64,000 bases of DNA, taken from positions 49,238,001 through 49,302,000 of the forward strand of contig CM044862.1 of NCBI GenBank assembly GCA_024500155.1, given 5' to 3'. Below the pieces are notes generated by a model, which saw only the letters and a list, made by a program, of their open reading frames with translations, made no database searches and was not told the DNA's origin. Numbering within the stretch: position 1 is the stretch's first letter; each line of letters opens with the position of its first letter. The position numbers and the translations under genes were made by a program. The stretch comes from Chenopodium formosanum. Its lineage: Eukaryota; Streptophyta; Magnoliopsida; Caryophyllales; Amaranthaceae. Shown here in pieces: positions 35,001-43,738 of the stretch.

Positions 35001-35128
35001 TGCTGCTGCGGCTGTATGTTTCTATAATTAAGACATGGCCTTTTTGATTTATCAGTTTTCAGAGGATACTTACCGACTGTGAGCTGATGTGCTTTAAATT
35101 ATTTGTGCAGGGGAAGAGGAGAAAATAG
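26095..35128 (+). CDS. CHR11: ISWI-type chromatin-remodelling ATPase (CHR11/CHR17-like), 25 exons
   Basis: Nuclear SNF2-family motor that slides and spaces nucleosomes. Hand-built GT-AG model: 26095-26280, 26532-26660, 26758-26861, 28047-28150, 28679-28776, 28919-29098, 29197-29418, 30942-31076, 31165-31447, 31535-31608, 31735-31955, 32067-32154, 32245-32338, 32418-32606, 32707-32738, 32831-32907, 32992-33081, 33190-33259, 33339-33393, 33467-33528, 33631-33796, 34308-34486, 34569-34784, 34906-35013, 35111-35128. All phases join, giving 1059 aa, the normal length for plant ISWI. Domains: acidic N-terminus (SSEEEQ, DEDDDEE), Walker A GLGKT (208-212, the codon before it ends exon 5), DEAH (308-311), helicase C with QDRAHRIGQ (about 587-595), HAND (about 740-830), SANT (832-885), SLIDE (about 938-1003), basic end GKRRK. 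The ATG at 26095 starts MAKPSKQRSSSYDASNSSEE and is the first in frame. No lesion seen. It could equally be the CHR17 paralogue; the two are too alike to separate here. Confidence 0.96.
27327..27950. repeat. Diverged tandem repeats in ISWI intron 3, about 240-265 bp units
   Basis: Three imperfect copies start near 27327, 27566 and 27830 with the words GAATTGCCCCT, GGAAGGGTAAAG, CACCTTAATGAGTTT and GTGCTCCTCAAGATT in the same order. The third copy is cut short. A weaker partial copy may lie at 27230-27326. They make up over half of the 1185-bp intron. Confidence 0.65.
29790..30070. mobile_element. Degenerate Stowaway-like MITE in ISWI intron 7
   Basis: Contains AACAAGATCCCACATGA, the complement of a stretch in the MITE at 30328-30584, and ends in AAGGGAGGGAGGGTGGGAGTA, like a decayed Stowaway terminus. 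The left end is not clear. Confidence 0.4.
30262..30747. mobile_element. MITE with terminal inverted repeats, hosting a second MITE
   Basis: GTTCGTTTGGCAT near 30263 and ATGCCAAATAAGCCC at 30731-30745 form a terminal inverted repeat. The inner ends are TTTTTTGTTTTT-like and its complement. This kind of end is common in hAT-like plant MITEs. A Stowaway element (30328-30584) sits inside it. Both lie in intron 7 of the ISWI gene. Confidence 0.6.
30328..30584. mobile_element. Stowaway MITE nested in another MITE, 257 bp
   Basis: Ends CTACCTCTGTTTTTATTTAG and AAAAAGAAACGGAGGAAG with TA duplications (30326-30327 and 30585-30586). The inverted ends extend through AGTTGACA/TGTCAACT. Confidence 0.82.
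33999..34257. mobile_element. Stowaway MITE in ISWI intron 21, 259 bp
   Basis: Ends CTTCCTCCGTTTTCTTTTAC and AAAAGAAAACAGAGGAAG with flanking TA. The inner inverted part is TTGCAACAC and GTGTTGCA. It occupies most of the intron between the exons ending 33796 and starting 34308. Confidence 0.85.
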
Positions 35129-35631
35129 TGGCATTTTTTTAACCGTGCAAAGCCTATGTTTTGCCACCAATTATTTTGGCTATTGTCTTGTCAGAGCACA
35201 TTATATTTGCTCTGGCTCTGATGCAGTAATGAAGCTACCCTTTTTTAGGTTGGTTTTGTAGCTTAGGGGGTGGTTCTTTCTTTAGGGCTTATGGTTACAT
35301 TGTATAGTTAATAGTTTTGAGAAACCGTCCTTGATGTAACGCTTAAGTGATGAAATGTTTATCAGATGACTTTTACTTAAGTTCTAACTGCATTGAAATT
35401 CCATTAGTCTTCATGTGATGTTATATATATATCTATGATTAGTCTTTAGACTATTCTCAACTACTTGTATCCAGGGCACTAGAACCAGGTAAAGAAGGGA
35501 CATGATAGATCATATCCAAGTTAGACTCTCGAGTATAATACGTATTTCTCTCCGGTCGTGAGATTTGAGTGTGCTCAAGAATTGTGTGCTATGTGGGGAG
35601 GAGGTAGAAACTATATCAATCAATCGAGAGC
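35129..35631 (+). other. ISWI 3' untranslated region and downstream DNA
   Basis: TAG at 35126-35128 is followed by about 270 bp of GT-rich DNA typical of a plant 3' untranslated region (to about 35400). The cleavage site cannot be fixed by eye. No gene seen to 35631. Confidence 0.5.
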
Positions 35632-35780
35632 TTGTTATATACACCCCCCCAGTGAACCGTTCAGCATTCACACATGAGTAGTTTGTTCTTATTTAATAAT
35701 TGTTTTTTATTTAATTATCAAATGAAGAGTAAAGACTAATCTTTAGTTGGGTGTACGATACACCCGGGTGTATATAACAA
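35632..35780. mobile_element. MITE with 15-bp perfect inverted ends, 149 bp
   Basis: TTGTTATATACACCC at 35632-35646 and its exact complement at 35766-35780. No coding capacity. The superfamily is unclear because no convincing target duplication is visible. Confidence 0.65.
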
Positions 35781-37013
35781 ATTGTGCAGTGTATCAAAGA
35801 GTGGAGCGCAAGACTGTTAGGGGTAAAATTCATTTAGTTACAACCTCTCAACGGAATTAGGTTGCTGGATCCGAAACACGGTCTCTTGCTTACTAAAAGG
35901 GAAAGAAGGCCACATCATGGCAAGAAAGATTTTTGCAGCTACAATCCGGGCAATTTGGTGTCGTACAAATGAGATCAATTTTGAAGTCATGAGTGTTTGT
36001 TAGGTCACAAAAGAAACTGAAGCTATGCACGTCGATAGATGGTGGACATCTAATAATTCTTAGCTGGACTATGACTTATCAAAAACTTTTGTATACATCC
36101 GGTTTACACTAATATTAGCGTACATCGAGCAATATAAGGGTAACTTTTTGTCCTTTATTTGGGTAACTTTAAACATAATACAATTTTTATATAAATCAAC
36201 AACAAGAAAAGTTTTATAAAGGTAATTTAGTTACATTCAATCACTAATAATTGGTTTTTAGTCATTTAAAATTTGATTCTTTACTAATATAGCGTAGATA
36301 ATTTTTATTTGAATTGGGTTACTTTAACTCATATTAGGGCAACTTTTATTCATTTCAGGGGTAACTTTTAATCACTTTAGGTTATCTTTATAATGGATGT
36401 ACAATAATTATTGTACACCCGATTTTTTTAAAAGTTTGTGATGACTTATTAAATGAACATTTAGTAAAAAATTTAAACACATAAAAAAATTATGAACATT
36501 TAGTAATAATAATAAAAATGAACAATTAATGCCAAAAAGTGATTAACAGAATACGTAAAAAAATAAAATAAAATACATGGTTATCATATAATCATAGAAT
36601 TGCTGAACCACGACCTATAAAATAAGCATCTAGTAAAAAATATGAACATTTAGTCATACATCTGTTCAAAAAAAAAAAAAAAAAAAAAAGTAATAAATAT
36701 GAATATGTAAAATAACTCAAGTGATTAGGGCTGCTCTCCAGGTTCTAGGTAACCCATGAATCGATTCTTATCGCCCGTTCTTGTGCCTCTCTTTAAAAAA
36801 AAAAAAAAAAAAGTAGTTAGAACATGTACAAATTTGAACACATACTCACATAGTATATTAGAATGAACATGTAGATTAAAAGTGAGCATGATTATCTATA
36901 TTCATATAAGTTCAATTTCAACATATAAGAAGTATAATTATTAACGAAAAGTTTAGATAAAATAAATCGTTTAAATTATGTTCATTATAAATAGTTGTAT
37001 GATCATATATAAT
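35781..37013. other. AT-rich intergenic DNA
   Basis: No gene. It contains repeated GGTAACTTT words (36140-36390), repeated TGAACATTTAGTA words (36450-36720), poly-A runs at about 36667-36689 and 36796-36812, and a TGTACAATAATTATTGTACA palindrome at about 36400. The A-runs could mark old retroposon tails, but no LINE or SINE body was recognised. Confidence 0.5.
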
Positions 37014-37235
37014 AGGAAAAATTGTCCGAAATAATCCTACCATTGGGGCGTCCGCTAAATATAATCCCACATTTGCATTGTTTTTAAATAATCCCACCTT
37101 TATCCTCAATCCGTTCAAAATGTTCAAAATTTTGAGCGGATTGAGTATAAAGGTCAGATTATTTAAAAATAATCCAAAGGTGGATTATTTTAGGTGGACA
37201 CCCCAAAGGTGGGATTATTCTGGGAAATTTTCCTA
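37014..37235. mobile_element. Foldback MITE, about 222 bp
   Basis: Starts TAGGAAAAATTGTCCG and ends GGGAAATTTTCCTA. The two halves are near-complements over most of their length (ATAATCCCACCTTT against AAAGGTGGGATTAT, and a central CAATCCG/CGGATTG). A long hairpin without coding capacity. Confidence 0.75.
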
Positions 37236-37859
37236 CATAATAATATACTAAATGTTCATTTTAAAAGTACTACATGTTCATTATTTTAAGGATATTTTGA
37301 CATTTGGTACCTTAAAAATGGCCTACATTGACTTTTGGTACCCATCTAAAATTTTATTTTATTTTGGTTCCTATCCAAGTTACAAAATATAGATTTTGGT
37401 ACCACTTAACAAAAATTGTTAGGGTTCCGTTACCCATCATCTAATTAATTAATGATTTAATTTATTAAAAAGAAGAATTTTTTTTTTGAAAAAATCCAAA
37501 CCGCTGCCACCCTCACCCATCCTCGTCAGCCACTCTTCCCCTTCCTCGTGCCAGCTATCGGTGCCCAACGTTCCCTCAGCGCCGGCGAATGGATGAGTGT
37601 CATTTATGGCACTTATTTGACTTCATTTTGGATGATTCTTAGTTGTTTTTATAGCTCTTTTTATGTCGTTTTCTCTAGTTTTAGCCTTAATTTCTTTAGT
37701 TAGTTCATTCTTAGTTGTTTTCTCCTTCTCTCTTGCATTTTCTTAGTTTATAATGCTTTTTCTCTTTTATTTGTTTGTTTTTATTTGTTCTCAAAAGAGA
37801 GGTGGTATCCAAGGCTCTCCATGGCTTTTACTCGGGTTTTATGATGCTCAAGTGATGAC
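37236..37859. other. Intergenic DNA before element G
   Basis: No gene. Repeated TTTTGGTACC-like words at 37300-37410 look like a partial MITE. A short CT/GC-rich stretch lies at 37497-37580. The rest is T-rich and unassigned. Confidence 0.45.
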
Positions 37860-38378
37860 TGTTGATTTGGGGTATTTAATACCACCAAGTGGACCAGTGA
37901 GAGAGAGACACATGTCATTCTGAGAGGCGCCCAAATGGACTCCCCAAATGGACGACACGTGTCACTCAGATATGCCCCCTGGGAATGGCGGCCTTCAAGG
38001 CCCAAATCCCAAGGGGCGCCGCAAAACGGCACTGCCCTATTCCCTAGGTCATCAAACCCTAGGGTAGGGCACATTTTCCTAGGACCCTATTAATAGGGAG
38101 ATTCTTCCAATTATTAGGGCACCTTGAACTTTGAAACTTTCACACCTGGAACTTTAAGTCTTAATCATGAAGGCATTTATTACTCTCTAAAACAAAGCTT
38201 GGAATCCGAGCAGATAACTTACTTTCCGCACGTTTTACTCCAATTCCGTACTAACTTAATCTTCGGAGGCGGACCTCCGACAATTCGGAGCTCCGTTTGT
38301 TTTGCAGGTACAAGCGCCCTTTTCGAATCCAGTCTTTGAGTTGTAACTCTCCCAAGGGACATAAAAACACCTGAAACA
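37860..38378 (+). repeat. 5' LTR of Tat/Retand-like element G (519 bp)
   Basis: Starts about TGTTGATTTGGGG and ends AAACACCTGAAACA. The ends resemble, in the same reading direction, the LTR of element F (TGTTTAGGGT to CCCAAAACA). It is followed at 38381-38398 by a primer-binding site, TGGCACCATCTATGGGGA. The left boundary is judged by alignment to F and may be off by a few bases. Confidence 0.75.
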
Positions 38379-38380
38379 TT

Positions 38381-38398
38381 TGGCACCATCTATGGGGA
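38381..38398 (+). other. Primer-binding site of element G
   Basis: TGGCACCATCTATGGGGA, two bases after the LTR. It corresponds to TGGCGCCGTCTGTGAGGA in element F, with several changes. Confidence 0.7.
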
Positions 38399-38411
38399 GA
38401 GTACCTCTAAG

Positions 38412-38788
38412 ATGGCTTCACAAGATCAACCTATGCCGCCTCCAGAGACCAATCGGCCTCCGGAAGAGGTGTTGGTCCAGTCGGATCATGATTCTAGTGA
38501 CGATGGAGACATCGAAACCTATGTGACCCAGGATGGGTCCCTGATCTCTAAGCGCATCCGTCATAAAGACAGGCGGGAGCACAACACTAACAAGGCGGGT
38601 CCAAGCAGGCCCCCTGGACAGTCAAGTAAGCCCTCAGGGTAGCCGACTGATCCATCTCAGGCGGTAGGATTAGCCCCTGTCACCCGAGACGAGCTCATGA
38701 AATTCATGAGTAGCTTCAAGGGTGAAATTAAAGATTTGATCACCAAGCGATCGAGTGCTCCGAGAAAGGAACAGTCGGCCAAGAAACC
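38412..38788 (+). pseudogene. Element G gag, N-terminal part (cut by F)
   Basis: MASQDQPMPPPETNRPPEEV onward aligns with the start of the F gag, including VTRDEL and SSFKGEIKDLI segments. A TAG stop falls at 38640-38642. Element F is inserted after 38788, with AAACC as the duplicated target, and the gag resumes at 50092. Confidence 0.85.
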
Positions 38789-39279
38789 TGTTTTGGGTGT
38801 TTTTGTCCCTCGGGAGAGTTACAACACGAAGACTGATTCGGGATGAGCTGAACCTGCAAAACAAACGGAGACACCTGTTGGGTGGTGCTCCGCCTCCGAC
38901 GCACAAGTCAATAACTTGAAACGGGATAAAGAGAACGGAAATTTAGGTGAGTATCTGCTCGGATTCCAAGCTCAGGTGTTTCTCTGATGTAAGAGAATGC
39001 AGTTGTAATAAATGGTAAAAACGTGTCTTCAAAATGAGGGACATCTCCTTATTTATAGGGTCATTGGGAATTGCCCCTGATTAGGTCACTGAACCCTAAT
39101 CATTGGTGGGCTGCGCCGTATTCCGGCTTTCTCGGGATTTGGGCCTGAAGGCCGCCTTTTCCCTTTTTTCTCTGGAATGACACGTGTCAAACAAGGATTG
39201 GTCCATTTTGGACCAATCTGAGGCTGACACGTGTCACCCTTTGATTGGGCCACGTGGCAGGGTAAAAATACCCTAAACA
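38789..39279 (-). repeat. 3' LTR of element F (491 bp)
   Basis: The minus strand starts TGTTTAGGGTATTTTTACCC and ends CCCAAAACA. TATAAATA (minus) lies at 39051-39058. The mate is 49596-50086. Confidence 0.95.
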
Positions 39280-39293
39280 TTTGCCCCTCACAG
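39280..39293 (-). other. Polypurine tract of element F
   Basis: The minus strand reads TGTGAGGGGCAAA directly before the 3' LTR, a purine-rich primer site of the expected position. Confidence 0.6.
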
Positions 39294-39419
39294 ATGTGAC
39301 GTGGCATGCCACGTGGAATCTGTGACACAAGCCACTCTCCGGTTGGCGGTAATTTTACAGTTACACAGTAACCGTTCACCTTCCAGGTAAATTATGGAAA
39401 TGCCCCCGTATTTACCCCA

Positions 39420-39428
39420 TATATATAG
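39420..39428 (+). promoter_or_regulatory. TATA box of the antisense gene in F
   Basis: TATATATAG on the plus strand, about 230 bp before the ATG at 39652, with no ATG between 39429 and 39652. This suggests the antisense gene has its own promoter next to the 3' LTR. Confidence 0.55.
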
Positions 39429-39651
39429 CCGTTTTACCCTCATAATTTTGTACGTTTTACAAAAATTTTCTAGAGAGGAAAACTTTGAGAGAGCAGAAGT
39501 CATCCGTTTGAGTCAGGCGCAAGCAAGAAACTTTTGTTCTTCCGCAACCCAGCCGGACCCGCCCTCCTTCAGATACCACATACAAAGGTACCGTCTCTGT
39601 CTCTCTCAGCTTTTTTCTTTTTTCACCGCCTGTACATATTTCTTGCAATAA

Positions 39652-42444
39652 ATGGATGCATCACCAACACACACGGCACAGCCTAGGTTAGAGTCCAGCC
39701 GGTCACCGGGGACGGCTGAGTCTAGGACTGGGAGTGCCGGCTCGGGGTGTTGGGACCACCCTTTGCCATGGATTCCGACTAGTTATGTGTCTGTGCAGGA
39801 CACCATGGCTCGGACAATGCAGACGACCAATGATCCAAATTACAGAGGCGAAGGCTTAGGCGGCCAAACGCCTGAGGGAGACACGTCTGGTCAGGGAGAT
39901 CAGACGACTCTGGAGAGATCCCCTCCGCGCGCCCCTTCAACCCCCACTGACTCTTTCCTAGAGGAGTGTGACCAAGGCGGCGACGATGCCGCCTCTGCCC
40001 CCATGGACCAAAGTGAGGGGGAGACGGAGAGTGACAGCTCCGCCTCTACCTCCGAGAGCAGCGATGACTTGCCCCCTCTTCCGGATAGCGAGGAGGAAGA
40101 AAGGAAAAAGTGGAGTGAGAAGGACGATCCCTTCAGCATCCACGTCTCCTCCAAGGACCGGATCCAGATGGGGGAGAACTTAGAGAATTTTAAGAAAATG
40201 CACCCGCTAGGAGACGGGTATAAGATCCGGGTGCCGCCTGAACTTGGCACCATGTCTGGGGGGATGATCAACAGAACGCCAACAGTTATTTTGGCTGCTA
40301 CGAGGCGGCGTTCAAAGCCGGCCTTCGCTTCCCCCTTCACCAGGCGGTGAAGGCTATTTTGAGGGGCTACGGCCTGGGGCTCTGGCAACTTACCCCCAAC
40401 TCCTGGACCAACATTCTGGGGTATGTTGCCGCCTGTGAGTTCCAAGGGCTTAACCCCGTCTGGGAGGCTTTTGCAAGCATGCATTACCTCAGCAGGAGCC
40501 CAGGCGGCTGGAGAGCGTGGTATACTCTAACCACACAGCCGCAATATATGATGACCTTGGACAAGGTCTCCAAGTTCGATGGCTGGAAGCACAGGTTCTA
40601 CCTGATGTCAGCCCCAACCAGACGGGAGAATTATGAATTCCGTCTGTACAATAAGAAGCCTGACTTGTTAGGCAGGAAGTGCGCTCTTCCCCGGATCCCA
40701 GAGAAAGACTTTGACAAAATAATTGAGGCAGACTTTTTTGGCCTCACAGACGAAACTCTGTCAACCGGGGAAACAATAAAAGTTCCTAAGAACTGGATTC
40801 CCAAGAGCGCCTGGTTCAGGGATGAATGTTTCCTAGCCGCCTGTGGGCTAGGGCACATGTTTAATAAACTTACGCACCTGAGTTCATACCGTCTGTAGTA
40901 CTTTTCTATCGGTATTGATTTATGATGACCAATTTCTTTCTTTTTGCAGAAGAAGCATTGAACATGCTACAGAAGGAGAAAACTCCCAAGCGGTCTTCTG
41001 CGACCATCCGCAAAGAGCTTGCGGAGAAAGCTGCGGCCGAGGTCAGGGCCAAGGTATTGAGCGCCTGACCCTTCCTTAAGTTCATTTTATAAACTGTCTT
41101 GCCCGGATACTAACCTTTACTTATTTATTTTCACAGGGGGGAGAAGTTGGGAAATCGTTTGAGAAGAATCTCAAACGGGCTAGGGAGGAGGCCCCAGCCG
41201 TTCTCAATAAAATAAAAAAGTCCGCCTCTGCATCAACTCCTGGCGCCTCAGCCGGGACAAAGACGATGCGAATAACGGGGCGGCTCGAGAAAGTAGGTGG
41301 CAGCCTGTGCCTAGACCTTGCCAACCCCTCAGGAGCCGCGGGGTTCACCACGCCTGCAAGCGTTCCCCACTTGGCCGGCTCTGAAGGTAAGAACCCTTTT
41401 GAATCCCCACTTGAGCTGGGGTGGCCTTTACGGGTGAAATCCCACTCCCAACAGACGTCATCCTCAGACAGCCGGATATAAATAGGTGCCGCCTTAGTTT
41501 CGCACTTACACCTATTGATTGTGGTGCAGATCAAACACAATCTCCCCGCTGGCCAGACGTCCAGAAGCACGCCAAAGCCATGCTGGACGCCGTCCGGAAG
41601 AAGGATAAGGACAATATCCCTGGGATAGAGACGTTCAACCTTGAACGCATTCTATCCCTTCTGGCTGAGGTAAGAAACCTGCCAATTCCATGTTATTTTT
41701 TCCAAGTAATTTTCCCGCCCGTAATTCTTATACCGCCTGCTTTTTTGCAGGCCATGCTGCGGGTGGACGGGCTCAAACGTCCTTATTCCCGCAAACGGGA
41801 AGAGGTAAAAAGGGCCAAGAAGTCTGCCATAGACGCTGATAATATTGCTTTACAGTCGACTATCGTAAATGAACTTGAAACTAAAGCAATAATTATGACA
41901 CAGGCGTCTAAAATCCAACAGCTGGAGCTAGATCTGAAGGCGGCCGACAAGCGGGTGACGGATGCTGAGACGGCCAAGAAGGGGGCGGAGGAGGCCCAAA
42001 AGAAGGCAGACGAGAGCGCCAAGCAGGCTGATGAGGCGCTCAAGAAGGCCCAAGCGGACCTTGGCAAACTGAAAAACCAAGGTTGAGAGGCTGGAGAAGG
42101 ATGCTGCTCAAGCTTAGAAAAACTTTGCAGCAACCCTGGAGGCGGAGCAAAACCGCCTCGTTGCTGAAAGCGATGCTGACAACGACGCCCGTATGAAGAT
42201 TGCTTGGGCTGCCTTGTACCCAGAAGCTGATTATAGCATCTGGGCAATGGCACACAGCTATGCTGAGTACGTGGTGTACTTGAGAGAGCAAGGCGAGCCA
42301 GAGCCTGCCTCCTTTGAAGCCTGGCTCAGCAACAATGAGCCGTCCGCGCCTGAGCTTCCTGGTCCTGATGAAGCACAGGAAATTCTCTCAGACGATGAGG
42401 AGAAGGGAGAGGACCAGGAGGCTCCGTCTACAGGCCAGAAGTGA
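39652..42444 (+). pseudogene. Antisense extra gene of element F (Tat antisense ORF, gypsy-type transposon protein domain), broken
   Basis: Runs opposite to gag-pol. Coding blocks with GT-AG introns and compatible phases: 39652 to about 40890, 40950-41053, 41137-41386, 41530-41669, 41751-42444. The first block has an acidic Ser/Glu-rich part (about residues 110-160) and then a segment with GLRFPLHQ and LWQLTPNSW. I recall this as the domain called putative gypsy type transposon (Transposase_28), found in antisense ORFs of Tat elements. The last block is an Ala/Lys/Glu-rich probable coiled coil (41900-42070), then an acidic tail. Breaks: a frame change at a G-run (40256-40261), another at an A-run (about 42072-42076), and TAG at about 42115. 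The function of this protein is not known. Confidence 0.75.
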
Positions 42445-43738
42445 CCCTTCAGCGGCAGTATGCCAATCTTTGCTTTCTTTTAATTCTTTTTTATTCAGCG
42501 GCTGTATGCCAAAGCTTGCTTTTTTTGGCCTGCGTGCCGAGTATCCTTGTATTTACCGGCTGTGGAGCCGTGTTAATTAACAAATTCTCTCTCCCGGACG
42601 AGGTCCGGTTAACATTTAATTATTACAACCGTTTGGTTGGATGGACTTTAATGAATTGCACCGACTAAGTCGGTTTTGATTATTTTGCATTTGAATTTTT
42701 ACCTATCTTATTAAAAGCATGCGACGATTCTTTGCCCAACTAGTCAATAGTCTGGCTGTCCTTGCCCCTGGACGGCTGTGTGATTGGTTTCAGTTGGAGC
42801 TGGTTGATTGACTTGTAAACGTCTGATGCTGCAAAGAGCATGATATGTTTGTAAGTCAATCAATCACAGTAGTGATTGCCCCAAACCAAGTGCACAGCCG
42901 TACATCCACAGGCATTTCGGTTACTACCCAGACGGGTTACGCCCGTCCTGGTAGAAATTTCATAACCATTGAACTCTTGCCCCAATTGGGGTGAGGTGCA
43001 ATTTTGGAATGGATAACCTAAGTGAGAACTTCAGCTGGTGACCGTCTGATGCCTATGGGCATCCGGTATTTAGGGACTTATTCGTTCTTCGTAGGTTATT
43101 TCGGTCAGGCGGCTATGAGTTGACCAATTCGGTCGTTCAATTTTTGCCGTCTGTATGGATATGTAGAACCGACAGGTAGTCTGTTCTCTGCGACGATTGC
43201 ACCCGGAGGGGTGTCGCCGGACGCCTTTGTCCATGCTGGGACATGCGATTTTATAAAAAGAGCAACCATCCGGCCATTTTAGCCTCTGGTCTTGTTTGAG
43301 ACCGGTTGTGTAGCCACTAAACGTTTTTGTGCTTAGTTTCTTAATTAGTGTTGAATTTACACCAAGTATCGAACTTAGTTGAGAAAAATGGAGAATCCGT
43401 CTGTGTATTACACAGGCGGACCATGCTAAGTATCAAACTTAGTTAGAAAAATGGAGAATCCGTCTGTGTATTACACAGGCGGACCATGCTAAGTATAAAA
43501 CTTAGTTAGAAAAATGGTTAAGCAGTTGAATAAACAAAGTATCCAACAAGGGATCCGAGCATTACCCAGGCAGATAAACAAAATAAAAACGTACCCTTTA
43601 CCAAGTATCGAACTTAGTTAGGTAGATGGGGAATCCGCCTGGATGTTACCCGGATGAATAATCAAACGATAACTCAAATTTTGCAAACAAATACTTAATC
43701 TTCAATGATTGACTCATTGTTTACAAAAAACTACAAAC
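42445..43738. mobile_element. Non-coding 3' region of F between integrase and antisense gene
   Basis: No gene. It lies downstream of both converging reading directions and includes tandem repeats at 43364-43640. The motif CGNCTG (or its complement) occurs seven times in 42721-43260, against about one expected. Confidence 0.7.
43364..43640 (-). repeat. Tandem repeats of 63-64 bp in 3' region of F
   Basis: Units beginning AAGTATCGAACTTAGTT start at 43364, 43428, 43491 and, after a gap, 43602. The first two are nearly identical and include ATCCGTCTGTGTATTACACA. Retand elements are known to carry an amplified tandem repeat in a comparable place. Confidence 0.85.

Noticed and set aside
36660..36815. 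SINE or LINE tail, because of two poly-A runs
   Set aside because: No A/B box, RT fragment or target duplication could be recognised; left as unassigned AT-rich DNA.
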